Assembly: GCA_037693485.1 (NCBI GenBank)
Contig: CM075351.1
Coordinates: forward strand, 72,628,001 to 72,692,000
Direction: 5' to 3'
Source of the DNA: Kitagawia praeruptora
Taxonomy: Eukaryota > Streptophyta > Magnoliopsida > Apiales > Apiaceae
Length of the DNA: 64,000 nucleotides
Both the position numbers and the translations under genes were made by a program. Under the pieces are notes generated by a model, which made no database searches, had not been told where the DNA came from, and saw only the letters and a list, made by a program, of their open reading frames with translations. Below, one piece after another: positions 22,875 through 34,985 of this stretch; the stretch's first letter is position 1, and every line of letters begins with the position of its first letter.

Positions 22875-23218
22875 TATATATATATATTTCCTTCCTTTCT
22901 AGCAACTAGTGGGATTTTGTTAGCACCAATATTGATAATACATTTTTCTTTACCAAAAACAACATTATAACCATCATCATATAACTGACTTATGCTAAGT
23001 AAATTATACTTTAAACCTTGAACAAATTGAACTTTGTCAATTAAAATCATGTTGTTACCGATTTTCCCTTTTCCAAGGATTTGAAGAGTTTTGCTATCAC
23101 CAATAGTAACTCTTCCACCCTTCTTCCTTTTGAGAGTAATGAACTGAGATTCATCTCCACACATATGCCTTGTACACCCGCTATCCAAAATCCATTCCTT
23201 TGAGCTTGTCTTTGCGGC
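22871..23218 (-). pseudogene. Copia aspartic protease segment
   Basis: It contains ILDSGCTRHMCGD, where DSG is the catalytic aspartate motif of retropepsins, then GKGKIGNNMILIDKVQFVQG and LKYNLLSISQL, the usual C-terminal half of Copia protease. The frame stops inside an (AT)n run after EGNIYIY; the following integrase continues in another frame. On its upstream side a stop and frame change separate it from the gag extension. It cannot be translated as part of a normal Gag-Pol from this copy. Confidence 0.8.
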
Positions 23219-23249
23219 TAGGCATACCTATAAAACAAATAAGAACAGT

Positions 23250-24167
23250 TTATCCTTTTGGTACCCAAATTTTGTTGGGTCCAGTATGGTTAGTAGATAA
23301 ATCATATAAAACATGTAAATCTGATTTCTTGGCCCATTTTTGAACCCATCTTGGTTCATGATTTCCTGTTTTCCTTTTTCTGTCAGCCTGATAACAGTAG
23401 GCTGTTTTCTTATTTCGATAAGCTGATTTTGTTTGAGTTGTGCAGTGTTTTGCAAGATGACCCTTCTTTTGACACTTGCTACAAATCTTCCAAGGCATTG
23501 CATAATCATAAGGAATCCCTCGCTTTCCATTATATTTGAGAGCCATTTCCTTGGAGGTTGATGCTAATCCAACACCTTCTCTTTCTATAGGAACGGTAGC
23601 TTTCTTCATCATTGATTTGAGAGTTTCTTCACCTTGGACAAATTTTCCCATTCCTTTATTAAGTTTCTTTATCTCTTCCTCGAGTTCTTTGATTTTCTCA
23701 GCTTGTTGAAAGACCTTTTGTGAAGCTTCTGTTTCCACTTCCAGCTTGCTGATATGAGAATCTTTGAATTCTATTTCTTCATTCATCTTGCTGATTTGAG
23801 TGTCTCTGGTTTCTACATCAGCTTTCAGCTCGCTGAGTTGTTTGATCAGAACCTCATTTCTTCTGAGTATTACTTTGTTGAGTCCTTCCAACTGTGTTAT
23901 GTCGTCCTCCAACTTAGTAATCGTGGATTCATGATCATCCGAAGCTTTCTCGTCCATAAAATCTCTGACTATCTTCCTAAGATAGGAATTTTTCTCTTTC
24001 AATTTGTTGTTTTCTGATTTTAGTTTGAGAAATTCCTCAGTAGTTTCCTGCATGGTTAGTTTTTCTATAACAAAATTAGTAGGTAATGAATTTATGAAGT
24101 TTACCTCGCTACGGTTGTCATCTGAGTCTATTTCATCACTTTCCACTTCAATGCTATCTTTTTTCAT
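23250..24167 (-). pseudogene. Gag C-terminal extension: coiled coil and second CCHC knuckle
   Basis: About 300 codons rich in Glu/Lys/Leu (LKLKSENNKLKEKNSYLR, ITQLEGLNKVILRRNEVLIK, AEKIKELEEEIKKLNKG) predict a long coiled coil. A zinc knuckle CSKCQKKGHLAKHC and a basic tail follow. A long coiled coil between two knuckles is characteristic of plant Sirevirus Gag. It overlaps the end of the first gag frame but lies in a different frame, a one-base change in a run of A near 24160. It ends at a stop upstream of the protease. Confidence 0.8.
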
Positions 24168-25212
24168 TGAGACCCACCAAGGCTAAATTAATCATGTCAT
24201 CACTTGACTCTTCTTCAGAGGCAGAATCATCACTCCAAGTCATCAAAGCCTTAGATTTCCTTTTATCTTTGAATCCAGCTTGTTGTTTTGACTTGTTCTT
24301 TAATTTGTAGCAGTCTCTTCGGTAATGTCCCTTTTTGCCACATTCAAAACATGTTTCTTCTTTCGAGTCCTTGAATTCTTTTCTGGTGTCTGGATAGTTT
24401 CCTTTAGCCTTCCTTATTTGATTCTTCTTTTCAAAGAGCCTTTTGATTCTCCTTGAAATAAGAGCTAAATCCTCATCTGATTCTGATTCTCCTTCATATT
24501 CCAGCTTGATGTTATCCGAATGAAGTGCTAAATTCTTCATTTTTGCAACTGGAGCTTGTGAAGATCTGGCTTGGCTTGCATTAATTTTTGCTTCAAAGTG
24601 TTCAAGTTCAGCAAACACAGCCAATGTATCCATGGTGTCGATTAGAGAGGAAGATTCCAAAGCTGTTACCTTAGGCGAATAAGACCAAGGTACTGCACTT
24701 AGTATTTTCATGTTAATTTCAGCTTGAGGTATTGTTTTCCCAAGCAGTTTGAGACCATTCATAGTTTTCTGAAATCTTGCTTTACTTTGCCTTATTGTCT
24801 CATCTTCCTTGACAATAAAACTTCCAAATTCATTCATCAACGTGCTGAGTTTAACTTTCTTAAGTGTAGTTGAACCTTCATGATAAAGTGCCAAAGTATC
24901 CCACATCTTTTTTGCAGATTTGCATAAGGAGACTTTATCACTTTCACTTGCAGAAAGACCTGTCATGATCGTATTCATGACCCTGGAATTGTAACTTTCT
25001 TTGACCAATTCAGCATCAGTAAGATCATCAATGTCTTTCGGCTTGTTGTCTTTGTCAAGAAATGTATAAGGACCTTTGTTGACAACTCTCCATTCTAGTG
25101 GTTCCTTTGACAGATGCAGCTTCATACGATCTTTCCACCAGTTGTAGTTTTCAGTGCCGAGAAGTAAAGGTGCACGGTGATTAGATGAACCGAGAGGATA
25201 ATCTTCAGCCAT
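24154..25212 (-). pseudogene. Copia gag, N-terminal part
   Basis: The start is taken at ATG 25212 (MAEDYPLGSSNHRAPLL); codons upstream lie in the primer site and LTR edge. The body has LGTENYNWWKDRMKLHL and MWDTLALYHEG (DUF4219/UBN2-type retrotransposon Gag), then a basic stretch and the knuckle CFECGKKGHYRRDC (CX2CX4HX4C) that binds RNA. It ends prematurely at 24154, after MINLALVGLNEKR, because of an extra base in an A run; the homologous continuation is in the neighbouring frame. Gag packages the element RNA in cytoplasmic virus-like particles. Confidence 0.85.
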
Positions 25213-25256
25213 ATCGATCGATACTTTTCCTGTTACAGAAAGATTAGTATAGCCTC

Positions 25257-25268
25257 GCTCTGATACCA
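25257..25268 (-). other. Primer binding site, initiator-Met tRNA type
   Basis: On the minus strand TGGTATCAGAGC follows the 5' LTR end after two bases. This is the common site of plant Copia elements, complementary to the 3' end of initiator methionine tRNA. Confidence 0.9.
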
Positions 25269-25270
25269 AA

Positions 25271-26700
25271 TGAAAATCCACCTAGAGGGGGGGTGAATAG
25301 GTGTATTATGGCTGATATGGTTAATTATGAACTATTTTGATTTTTACCCAGAAACGGCTTGCTGATATGACTTGACAGCTTAATAACAGCAAGCTGATAT
25401 GACCTAGTAGATAAATAACAGCAGGCTGAATTAACTAGTAATGCAGTGCAGTAAGAAATGTGCAGAGAAAATAAAATGAACACAGGATCTTTTAGCCAGG
25501 TTCGACCCCTAATCCCCTATGGTCTACGTCCTGGTCCCTTACCAACTTGGTAAGAGAATATATTATTGATCACAAATAACCGATTACAAGATCAAACAAT
25601 ATATCTCCCTTTACACCCAGCCGCTTACAATTTGGCTTGCTGAATTGCAGTGTTGAACTGACTCTCTAAGCAATACTTCCCAAGTATCCTTCTCTAGTCT
25701 AGTTTCACCCACCCAAAAACCCTAAGCCAATCCTTGTACAACAACTAATCTTTACAACTTGAACAATACAAAGTGTTGAATAAAATTACAACTTAACCTA
25801 AAGAACCCTCAAAAAATATAGGTCGAATGTATATGAGAGTTTGAGAGGTTTAAAAGATTTAGCAAGAAGGCTCGAAGTTGTGTATGTGTATAAGCTTGTT
25901 TTTTTTTGCACTTGTGATTGTTTAGATGAACTGAGCAAGAACATGCTATTTATAGATAAACAAGAACATGCTGAGTTCCAACTTCAAAGGCTCCAACGGT
26001 TTGAATTTCTTTAAACCCGTTGGAAAAGATTCTCCAGAATTGTGTTTGAGTATGGAAGAGTGTTATTTCTGCAGATCTTTTCTTGAGTGGATGAGCAGAG
26101 AATATGGTTAGTGGAGCAGCAGTGAGAACACGATAAAACACAAGTGGAGAAGCCATGGTAAAGCTGTTGTCTTCTTTGGTGATATGAATGTGTAGATGAT
26201 ATAGTGATATGAACGTGAACATGATTCTGGAGAGACAAAGAGAATATCAGGAATGAGTTTGCATGGGTCATGAATTTTAAATAAGGAAAGTGTTTGTATG
26301 GGATATGGACATTTAAATAAAGAAAGGTGTATCTTTATTTAAAGGCAAAGCACGTGATGTTCCACTTGACTTGTGTTGATAATATTGAAGTGCATGATGG
26401 GCTTGAATAATTCAGAGGGTCCCTAACAATATTCCTAAACATATATAACTGATGTCTCCTTGAATATCGAATGTCATCTTGAATCCTGTTCTTTCAGTCG
26501 CCCAGAAACAGCTTGCTGAAAGATGTACTGAATATGAGTTCAGCTTGCTGAAATATAAAAAATGTTCCATAACATCTTACTGAAAAACATCTGTTAGTCT
26601 GACTGAAATAATCATGTACATCTAAACACAGCTTGCTGAAAAGATAATATTCAAGTAATACAGCTTGCTGAATTATAATCATCAAAACATAAGGGTTACA
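25271..26700 (-). repeat. 5' LTR of the Sirevirus-like element
   Basis: 1430 bp, close to identical with 11273-12690. The largest difference is an extra ~14 bp (GTAAGAAATGTGCA) near 25451. TATTTATAGA-type sequence near 25949 and CAGCTTGCTG words are present as in the other LTR. Confidence 0.92.
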
Positions 26701-27876
26701 CATATTACATGATCAATTAGTTAACCCGTTGAGCTTAATCCTATTTTTTCGGTGACACACTACATTACTTGCCTAGACCTTTTTCTTGTATTGGCCTTAC
26801 ATTAATTTGAACCCATATTGTCAAAGGCTAGTAGAGTGCTTAAGGGAGTAATAAGGTGTGCAAGGAGGGGTTTATTGTTGGTCATACTTTTGGGGGAAAT
26901 ATTGAAAATTGGGTTTGGTTGTTTACTTGATAGTCGGCATGTGTAATAAAATTGTGGGATCGTTGTTATTATTATTGTTTTATTTAGCTCTCGAAAAAAA
27001 AAGAAAAAAAAAGAAGGAAAAAAAGGAAAAAAAATATTATGAGAGCATGTTTTTGTTTGTGGTGATCCTACTTTAGCCGACTAGTCGATTGTTTTTGTTG
27101 GAAGAAAAATAATAAATTATGTGGGGGGGGGGGGGAATAAGGTGTTGTGTATGATTTATTATGGTACTTAATAGCTTTTGACACTTCACCTGTTTTGGCT
27201 TATTTGACATACCTTGTCCCTAGCCCCATTACAACCCAAATGAAGACCTTTTGATTATCGTCATTGATGTATGTTGTGTTAAGAGTTAGATTGATACCAA
27301 ATGTCAAGCATGCTTATGATTTTTGTTGGAATTGAGTGATACACTTACCCTTGTTCTTGAGTGAATATTCTTTTGTGAGTGGATTGTGAGTGTTTGCTTG
27401 TTTTTGCGTATGAGATCCCAAGTTTTGTCTCAAAGATGTACTCTTGTAGACTTAGCATGTTTACTAACTTATTCTTACACTTGACATGGGCTTTTGAGAA
27501 CTTATGCATGTTCGTTGAGTAGACTACGTGAATACTTGCATTTTCGACACCAAGACATTGCGTATTTACTTTGACTCTTAAGTTGATATGGCATGAGAGG
27601 ATTTGAAGGTATGGTAGGATATTAGTACTAGATTATTTGCATTTTTCATGTTAGTTGCATTCATGCATTGCATTGCATTAGGTTAAATGGATTTTGTGGG
27701 TACATTCACTATAGGCCCTCACGAGACCTTACTCGTCCACTAGGGCTGCCTAGGGGTTTAAAGGGTTGTTGCATATGCCAAATGCAACCGTGATCACCTA
27801 CGGAAGTGGTACTAGTTAGTTATTTAGTTGTAATTGTTTATGCTTGAGGACAAGCATCGGTTTAAGTTTGGGGGTA
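26701..27876 (+). other. Non-coding internal region of the Athila/Tat-like element (right part) and polypurine tract
   Basis: No coding sequence. A run of A/G at 26993-27035 and eleven G at 27123-27133 are simple repeats. The end reads GCTTGAGGACAAGCATCGG, then TTTAAGTTTGGGGGTA (polypurine tract, about 27862-27876) directly before the 3' LTR. From family knowledge, a GAGGACAAGCA phrase close to such a tract is frequent in Athila/Tat elements. Confidence 0.7.
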
Positions 27877-29436
27877 TGATAAGTGGAGTTTATATCCACT
27901 TGGAACATTCTATAATGGCTTAAATTGATTGTCTTGGACTCAAGTTTGTGGTGGTTTTGACGTGTTTTGTTTAGTTGTGCAGATTTACGAGAATGTTGAT
28001 TAAGGTTGATGCTTCTATCATTTTTGGAGAATAAATTGATTAAAATTCGGATTTCTGAGACGGTTGCGCAGTCTACACTGTTTTGGACATATCTGGAATT
28101 CTAGAAGTCCGTTTTCAGCGATCTTACTGCCCACGCGAAGCTTGGGAGATTTTCTATTATATTGGACAGGTGTTGCACGAGCAGGTTGCGCGTGGTGGGC
28201 GCAGGTTGCGCGACAAACAGACTGATGGGCGCAGGTTGCACGCGCGCCGTGCTGAAAAATTACAGTTTTTACTATTTTGGCCATATCTTGAGTTTTAGAA
28301 GTCCGTTTGAGGCCCGTAAGCAGTCCACGCGAAGATAACGAGATTTTCTATCATTGTAAAGTGGTCCAGATGTCCAGTTACTACTGGAACGGTCCAGAAA
28401 TACTGAAGAAAAGTCAGCTACGAATTTTCCTTAAAAACAGAATCAGTTTAGGAAACATATTTTGCAGAAATTCTATTTTAACTCTATTTTGGGTATTTTC
28501 TTGCTGGGCAAGAATTATAGAGCCTATATAAACACATCCAACCCTTGTAATTTGTATCATTAGGAGTAGAACCATTACATATCAATTACTTAGGTTTATT
28601 TGTATCTTTTCATACTTTGTTTTTATCATGGTTTCATCAAATCCCATGATGACGAGAGGTTCGATTATGAACTAATCGTTGTCATGGGATTCTAACGGAT
28701 TTATTTATGGAGTTTAGTATCTTGATGCTTTAAAGATCTTTGTGTGATGTATATCTGATATCCTCGTATGGTTGTGCTTAATTGTTAGATGCGTAGCTAA
28801 CATCTAATTTGTTAATCTCTTGTGAAGTGAAAGTGGATCTTGAGATTTAGAACTTGCCATGCTAGCATAGGTTCATAATTGTTTATCAACATGATTCGTA
28901 GTATGAGATGAAAATACTTATATTGCCCTATGTGATCATTATGGATAACTTGTTCTTCAACCGTTATGTTTTCAAATTCTATAGACATATAAGGTCTAAG
29001 CATAATTGGTGTCTACTCATCTTCTATCTCTTTTGTGGATGTATGTTTAGTTTGGTATACGTATACTGAGAGGTAGCGTGTACTTGTTTCGTGTTATCCG
29101 ATCAGATATCATAACCATTGTATATAGTGATTAAAGGCGTCAGATCTAAGCAAAGTGTTTAATGAAGTTAGGATCCCATGTTTTCTCTTACATAAGTAAT
29201 CTGATTTAAATTCTTGTTAGTTAGTTAATTCTTAGTTTGTTAATTTGTTTTTTTTAGTTAATCTTAGTTAATCAAAACCCAATCTTGTTAATTGTCTTAG
29301 CAGTGCATAATAACCATACATTGTTGCATAGGTGCATTGACTGAATTGAAACCTAAACCAGATCTCTGTGGGAACGAACTCGACTTATTCATATATTACT
29401 TGTGACCACGTACGCTTGCGTGATTTAGTGCAAACA
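27877..29436 (+). repeat. 3' LTR of the Athila/Tat-like element
   Basis: 1560 bp, TGATAAGTGG to GTGCAAACA, followed by the duplication TTGTG. About 16 substitutions against the 5' LTR by eye and no length difference. Confidence 0.93.
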
Positions 29437-30073
29437 TTGTGGTTTGAATTTTCTTGCTCTGGAACATTTTTAAAATATTGAAGTAGCTAGTTTAAGTTGC
29501 CAGATTTTTGAAATCGAACTAAAGATACTAATATCTTTCTTGTGTTTCAATATATGAGAGGTTTCTCTGCGGGTTTGTATAACTTCAATATTAACCGTCT
29601 AAAATTGTAGTGATAGTGGTTATGGGAGTAGTTTGTATCGCCTTTTACTTGATCTAAGATTATGGAGGTTGGAAGTTGTGTATAACAAACTAAGAGAAGT
29701 TCTTGTGATTAGCATTTGAATTCAAGTTATGTGATATGTGGGTCATGAAATTTAAACATGATGAATCATGTAAAGGTTATTTTTGTGTGAGTTGTGATAT
29801 AATCTAGTGTATCATTCAGTCCATTGTGTCTTTATGACACCCATTGTGTTTTTAATGGCATCTTGAACCTGTGTTTATCTGTATCTTTCCGATTTACTCA
29901 ATAAAGTATTCTGACCTAAGTTTTCGAGTGGGGCTAGCTAAGACCATTTCATTTACATTCAATTTACCAGCTTATATTAATGTCAAAAATTTAAACTTCT
30001 TAATTTTCTGTATATTGTATTGGTTGTGCATAAATTCGAAAGAAACATAATTTATGATTTTATAATAATTATT
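29437..30073. other. Gene-free flank of the nested block
   Basis: Ordinary AT-rich DNA that continues the sequence to the left of 7687. Nothing recognised, apart from tandem ...CCATTGTGTC-TTTATGACACCCATT phrases at about 29820-29860. Confidence 0.5.
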
Positions 30074-30665
30074 ATGGTGGAACAAGCTCCAAGATGGGTG
30101 AAAAACTAAAATATCCACCATTTTAATCAGGAAGCCCAAAATGCCCATAGGCGGGAGGTTCCGCCCAAAATGACCATTGAATACGCAGTTGGAACATGCG
30201 TATACGCCCCCTGTCAAAATTTATGAAAAATACGCATTGCTAATTTGCTTATAGCAGGAACACGCATTACTAATTTGCGTATAGCCTTTTATATTTTTTT
30301 TCTATTTTCATTGCATACGCAATGCAACTATGCTTATAGTTCTATAATAATTATAAAAAAATGTTTTCCCCTGCGGGGCCCACAATCCCATGTGCGTCAA
30401 ACACCATCGTATAAGAGATTGGCAAAAGTATAATATTATAATATTTGATTCAATGTCTTCAGTGTATAGCTAATACTAATATTACAAAACTACACGCATC
30501 ATGCACATGCGTGTTCTTTAGAAAAAATGGGAGGAGTGTATACGCAAGCTCAACATGCGTAGTCCGTGGACAATTTGGGTGGACGTTCCCGCATATAGGC
30601 ATTTTGGGAAATGGGTTCCCAAAAGTGGTGTATTTTGGGCATTTTCTCCTCCAAGATTGGGGGAT
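30074..30665. mobile_element. 592-bp inverted-repeat MITE
   Basis: Both arms carry CCAAGATGGG/CCAATCTTGG, CCCAAAATGCC, CGGGAGGTTCC/CGGGAACGTCC and CGCATGTT/ATACGCA words in inverted order over about 150 bp. TAATTATT flanks both sides (30066-30073, 30666-30673), a possible 8-bp target duplication, though AT-rich. The middle has ATACGCA...TGCGTAT hairpins (CATTGCATACGCAATGC at about 30308). Non-coding; superfamily undecided (MULE or hAT). Confidence 0.6.
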
Positions 30666-30679
30666 TAATTATTGAATGC

Positions 30680-33600
30680 AGAATACATGTAAAGATGAAC
30701 TTGAAATACCAAGATTAAATAAAAATTGTACTTTTGTTATAATAGATTCTCTTCTGAAATCTCAAAAGAATTCACTCAAATATTTTTTTTAATTGTTTTA
30801 CTATGAATAAATATTTATATTTTATTAGGGGTTCTACTACAAATAAGTTGATTTTTTTACATTTTTTAAAATGATAACCTAAAAAAAGTAAAATTGAAAC
30901 ATGTGCCACAAAAATGACTAAAAAAATTGGAAGACAATTGAAAAATTATTCAATTTTTTTTTTCGACTAGACGAGTAATACACAAAAATTCTCTTAGGTG
31001 TTTTAAGTCAATATATCAATTTATTTCCTTTTATTATTTTTTTGAGATTTATTTCCTTTTATTAACAAAACACCTAAAAAAATCTTGGTGTATTACATTA
31101 TATTTTTATATATTTCATTTTTTTAAAAAAAATAAACATTTCTTTTAAAATTAAGTTACATATAAAATATCATCCAATATACCAAGTTTCTATTGTGTGT
31201 TTCGATGTATCATTTAAAATTTATTCTCCATTATCTCAAGTTCTAAAATTCGAAAAAATATTCTAAAATGTTCCATGAATTATTTATAATGTTGTATCTG
31301 TACATAACTATATTTAAAACTTATTTTAGATCAACAAACTATTTAAACGAATCATACTATAAATATTTGATAAAGTAATATTATGATTTCAAGTAATTAA
31401 AAAAACACCTAAGAGAATCTCGGTATTACATAATAGTTCTATATATTTTTTTAAAAAAATATTTATGCATGTTTTTTTTAAAATTAATTTACATATAAAA
31501 ATTTCACAATCAATAAAATCTAAAAAACAACTAAAAGAATATTGGTGTATTACATGATATTTGTATATATTTATATATTTAAGTTATATGTAAAAATATT
31601 ATAAAATGCACCAAAATTCCCTTATGTGTTTCAAATCAATATATCAATTTATCTACTATCTTTTTGAGATTCATTTGAGAATTGTTTTATAAGACGTGCT
31701 AGAAAAATTAAATTTCTTACTTGTTTGAAATCAATATATCAGTTTATTTAATTTAATTATCTTTTTGAGATTACTTCGAGAATTATTATAAAAAAACATG
31801 CTATAAAAATTTAATTTTAATTTGAAATATATTACTTAAATTTTTTTAAATATTGGATAATTTATTTAGAGTGCTCTACTTGTACATAACTATACCAAAA
31901 CTTATTTTATACCAAATAAAATATTTAGCATAATCTAAATGTAAATATCTAATTAAATAATTAATATTACAATTTTTAAATAATTAACAAAACACCAAAG
32001 AAAATCTTGGTGTATTACACAATATTTTCATATATTTCATTTTTTTTAAAAAAAACTAAACATTTCTTTTAAATTACATATAAAAATATCTTCTAATATA
32101 ACAAGTTTCTATTTCGTGTATATCATTTAAAATTTAGTCTCCATTACCTCAAAAATTATAATTATGCAATTTTTTTAAAATTAAGTTACATATAAAAAAA
32201 TCTCAATCAATAAAATCTAAATAAATCTAAAAAAACACCTAAGATAATCTTTGTGTATTACACAATATTTGTATATATTTATATATTTAAGTTACATGTA
32301 GAAATTTTATTCAAAAAAAAAAAAGTTACATGTAGAAATATTATAAAATGCAACAAGATTCTCTTACGTGTTTCAAAACAATATATCAAATTATTTACTA
32401 TCTTTTTTAGATTGTTTTATTTGAGAATTTTTTTAAAAGACGTGCTAGAAAAATTGATTTTCTTACGCGTTTCAAAATCAATATAACAGTTTTTTTTAAT
32501 CTTTTTGAGATTCCTTCGAGAATTATTTTAAAAGACATGCTATAAAAATTTAATTTTAATTTGAAAAAATATATATTTTTTAAATATAGGATAATTTATT
32601 TATAGTGCTCTACTTGTACATAACTATACCAAAACTTATTTTATACCAATAAAATATTTAGTAGAATCTAAATGTAAATATCTAATAAAATTATATTACA
32701 ATTTTTAAATAATTTAAAAAACACCTAAGAAAATCTTGGTGTATTACATAATTTTTTTTATATATTTCATTTTAAAAAAAAACTATACAATCCTTTTAAA
32801 ATTAAGTTACATATAAAAATATCATCTAATATACAAAGATGTATCATTTAAAATTTAGTCCATTATCTCAAGTTCTAGAATTCAAAAAAATATTTTAAAT
32901 ATTCCATGAATTATTTATAACGTTATACTTGTACATAACTATATTCAAAACTTATTTTAGATCAATAAACTATTTAAACTAATCTTAATATAAATATTTG
33001 ATAAATTAATATTATTATTTCAAGTTTAAAAAACACCTAACAGAATCTCGGTATTTCATAATAGTTCTATATATTAAAAAAAGTTACATATAAAAATATC
33101 CCAATCAATAAAATCTAAATAAATCTAAACACACCTAAGAGAATCTTGGTGTATTACTGTATATATTTATATATTTAAGTTACATGTAAAATATTATAAA
33201 ATGGACCAAGATTCTCTTACGTGTTTCAAATCAATATCTCAATTTTTTTACTATATTTCAGAGATTCCTTTGAGGATTGTTTTAAAAGACGTGCTAGAAA
33301 AATTGAATTTTTTACGCGTTTCAAATCAATATATCAGTTTATTTACTTTTATTATCTTTTTGAGATTCATTCGAGAATTATTTTAAAGGACATGCTATAA
33401 AAATTTAAATTTAATTTGTTTTTTTAAAATATTGGATAATTTATTTATAATGTTCTACTTGTACATAACTATATCAAAAAAAATTTTACACCAATAAAAT
33501 ATTTAGTAGAATCTAAATGTAAATAAATAAAATTATATTACAATTTTTAAATAATTTACAAAACACCTAAGAAAATCTTGGTGTATGACATAATATTTTT

Positions 33601-34985
33601 ATATATTTCATTTTTTTTATAAAAAAACTAAACACTTTTTTTAAATTTAGTTACATATAAAAATATCATCTAATATACCAAGTTTCTATTGCGTGTTTCA
33701 ATGTATCATTTAAAATTTATCCTCCATTATCTCAAGTTCTAGAATTCGAAAACATATTTTTAAATATTTCATGAATTATTTATAACGCTGTACTTCTACA
33801 TAACTATATTCAAAACTTATTTCAGATCAATAAAATATTAAAACGAATCTTAAAATAAATATTTGATAAAGTAATATTATGATTTCAAGTAATTAAAAAA
33901 ACAACTGCGAGAATCTCGGTTTTGCATAATAGTTATATATATATATATATATATTTAAAAATAATTATGCAATTTTTTTAAAATTAAGTTACATATAAAA
34001 ATATTATATAATACATCAAGTTTCATTTTTCCAATAAGAAAATCTAAATAAATCTAAAAAACACCTAAGAGAATCTTGGTGTGTTACACAATATTTGTAT
34101 ATATTTATATTTTCAAAAGAAATTTTTACATTTCTTTTAACAATTAATTTAAATGTAGAAATATTATAAAATGCACCAAGATTCTCTTACGTGTTTCAAA
34201 TTAATATATCAATTTCTTTAATATCTTTTTTAGATTACTTTGAGAATTGTTTTGAAAGACGTGCTAGAAAAATTGAATTTCTTACACGTTTCAAATCAAT
34301 ATATTAGTTTATTTACTTTTATTATCTTTTTGAGTTTCATTCGAGAATTATTTTAAAAGACATGCTATAAAAATTGAATTTTAATTTGGAAAAATATTAT
34401 TTAAAATTTCTTAAATGTTGGATAAATTATTTATAGTGCTATACTTGTACATTATAAGTATACCGAATCTTCAAAAATACTCTAAAAAATTTCAAATCAG
34501 GTTTAAAATTCTTGGTATATAATAAATTGATACTTATTCGTCTTAAAAATACCTTAAATAATCTTTAAAATTTTATAATAATCTCTTAAAGAATATCCCC
34601 TACGACATTCCTTATATATTATTTTTCATTTGACTTTTTTAAGAATAAATAATATTTAAAATATTAAAATATTAGCAATTACTTAATAATATTGCATTTT
34701 TATTTTTCAATATAATGCTAATATTTATTTATTTCTAGGATTCTTTTATTTTTTTGACCTTTTAGTGTATTACAGAACACGATATTTCTATATATTTATT
34801 TTTTCAAATGAAAATTTATACATTTCTTTTAAAATTAAGTTACATGTAGAAATATTATAAAATGCACCAAGATTCTCTTACGTGTTTCAAATCAATAAAT
34901 CAATTTATTTACTATCTTTTTGAGATTCTTTTGAGAATTGTTTTAAAAAATGTGATATAAAAATTGAATTTCATGGGTTAAATAA
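30680..34985. repeat. Long-period AT-rich repeat array
   Basis: About five diverged units of 0.7-1.0 kb. One landmark, CACCAAGATTCTCTTACGTG, with GTTTCAAATCAATATATCA, occurs near 31610, 32345, 33205, 34170 and 34865. Its inverse, AACACCTAAGAGAATCTTGG followed by TGTATTACA, occurs near 31065, 31530, 31990, 32230, 32715, 33125, 33560 and 34060. Direct and inverted versions alternate, so hairpins can form. No coding sequence; AT content is very high. Confidence 0.7.

Larger units (their letters stand above)
11273..26700 (-). mobile_element. Sirevirus-like Copia retrotransposon, with CACTA inside
   Basis: The LTRs lie at 11273-12690 (3' LTR) and 25271-26700 (5' LTR), because coding is on the minus strand. 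A 5-bp duplication CATAT flanks them (11268-11272 and 26701-26705). Order on the minus strand: 5' LTR, initiator-Met primer site, gag with CCHC knuckle, second coiled-coil/knuckle region, protease, integrase, reverse transcriptase, RNase H, extra ORF, several polypurine tracts, 3' LTR. An extra 3' ORF, multiple polypurine tracts and a long coiled-coil Gag extension are features of the Sirevirus lineage. Gag-pol is broken by at least three frameshifts or stops, so this copy is defective. LTR divergence by eye is about 1.3 percent. Confidence 0.9.
7687..29436 (+). mobile_element. Athila/Tat-like non-autonomous LTR retrotransposon with nested insertions
   Basis: Two 1560-bp LTRs (7687-9246 and 27877-29436) start TGATAAGTGG and end GTGCAAACA. 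They are flanked by the 5-bp duplication TTGTG (7682-7686, 29437-29441). The primer binding site follows the left LTR, and a polypurine tract TTAAGTTTGGGGGTA precedes the right one. Without the nested Sirevirus the internal region is only about 3.2 kb and encodes a broken Gag-like protein but no protease, reverse transcriptase or integrase. It therefore needed an autonomous relative. By eye the LTRs differ at about 16 positions, roughly 1 percent, so insertion was fairly recent. Confidence 0.92.
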
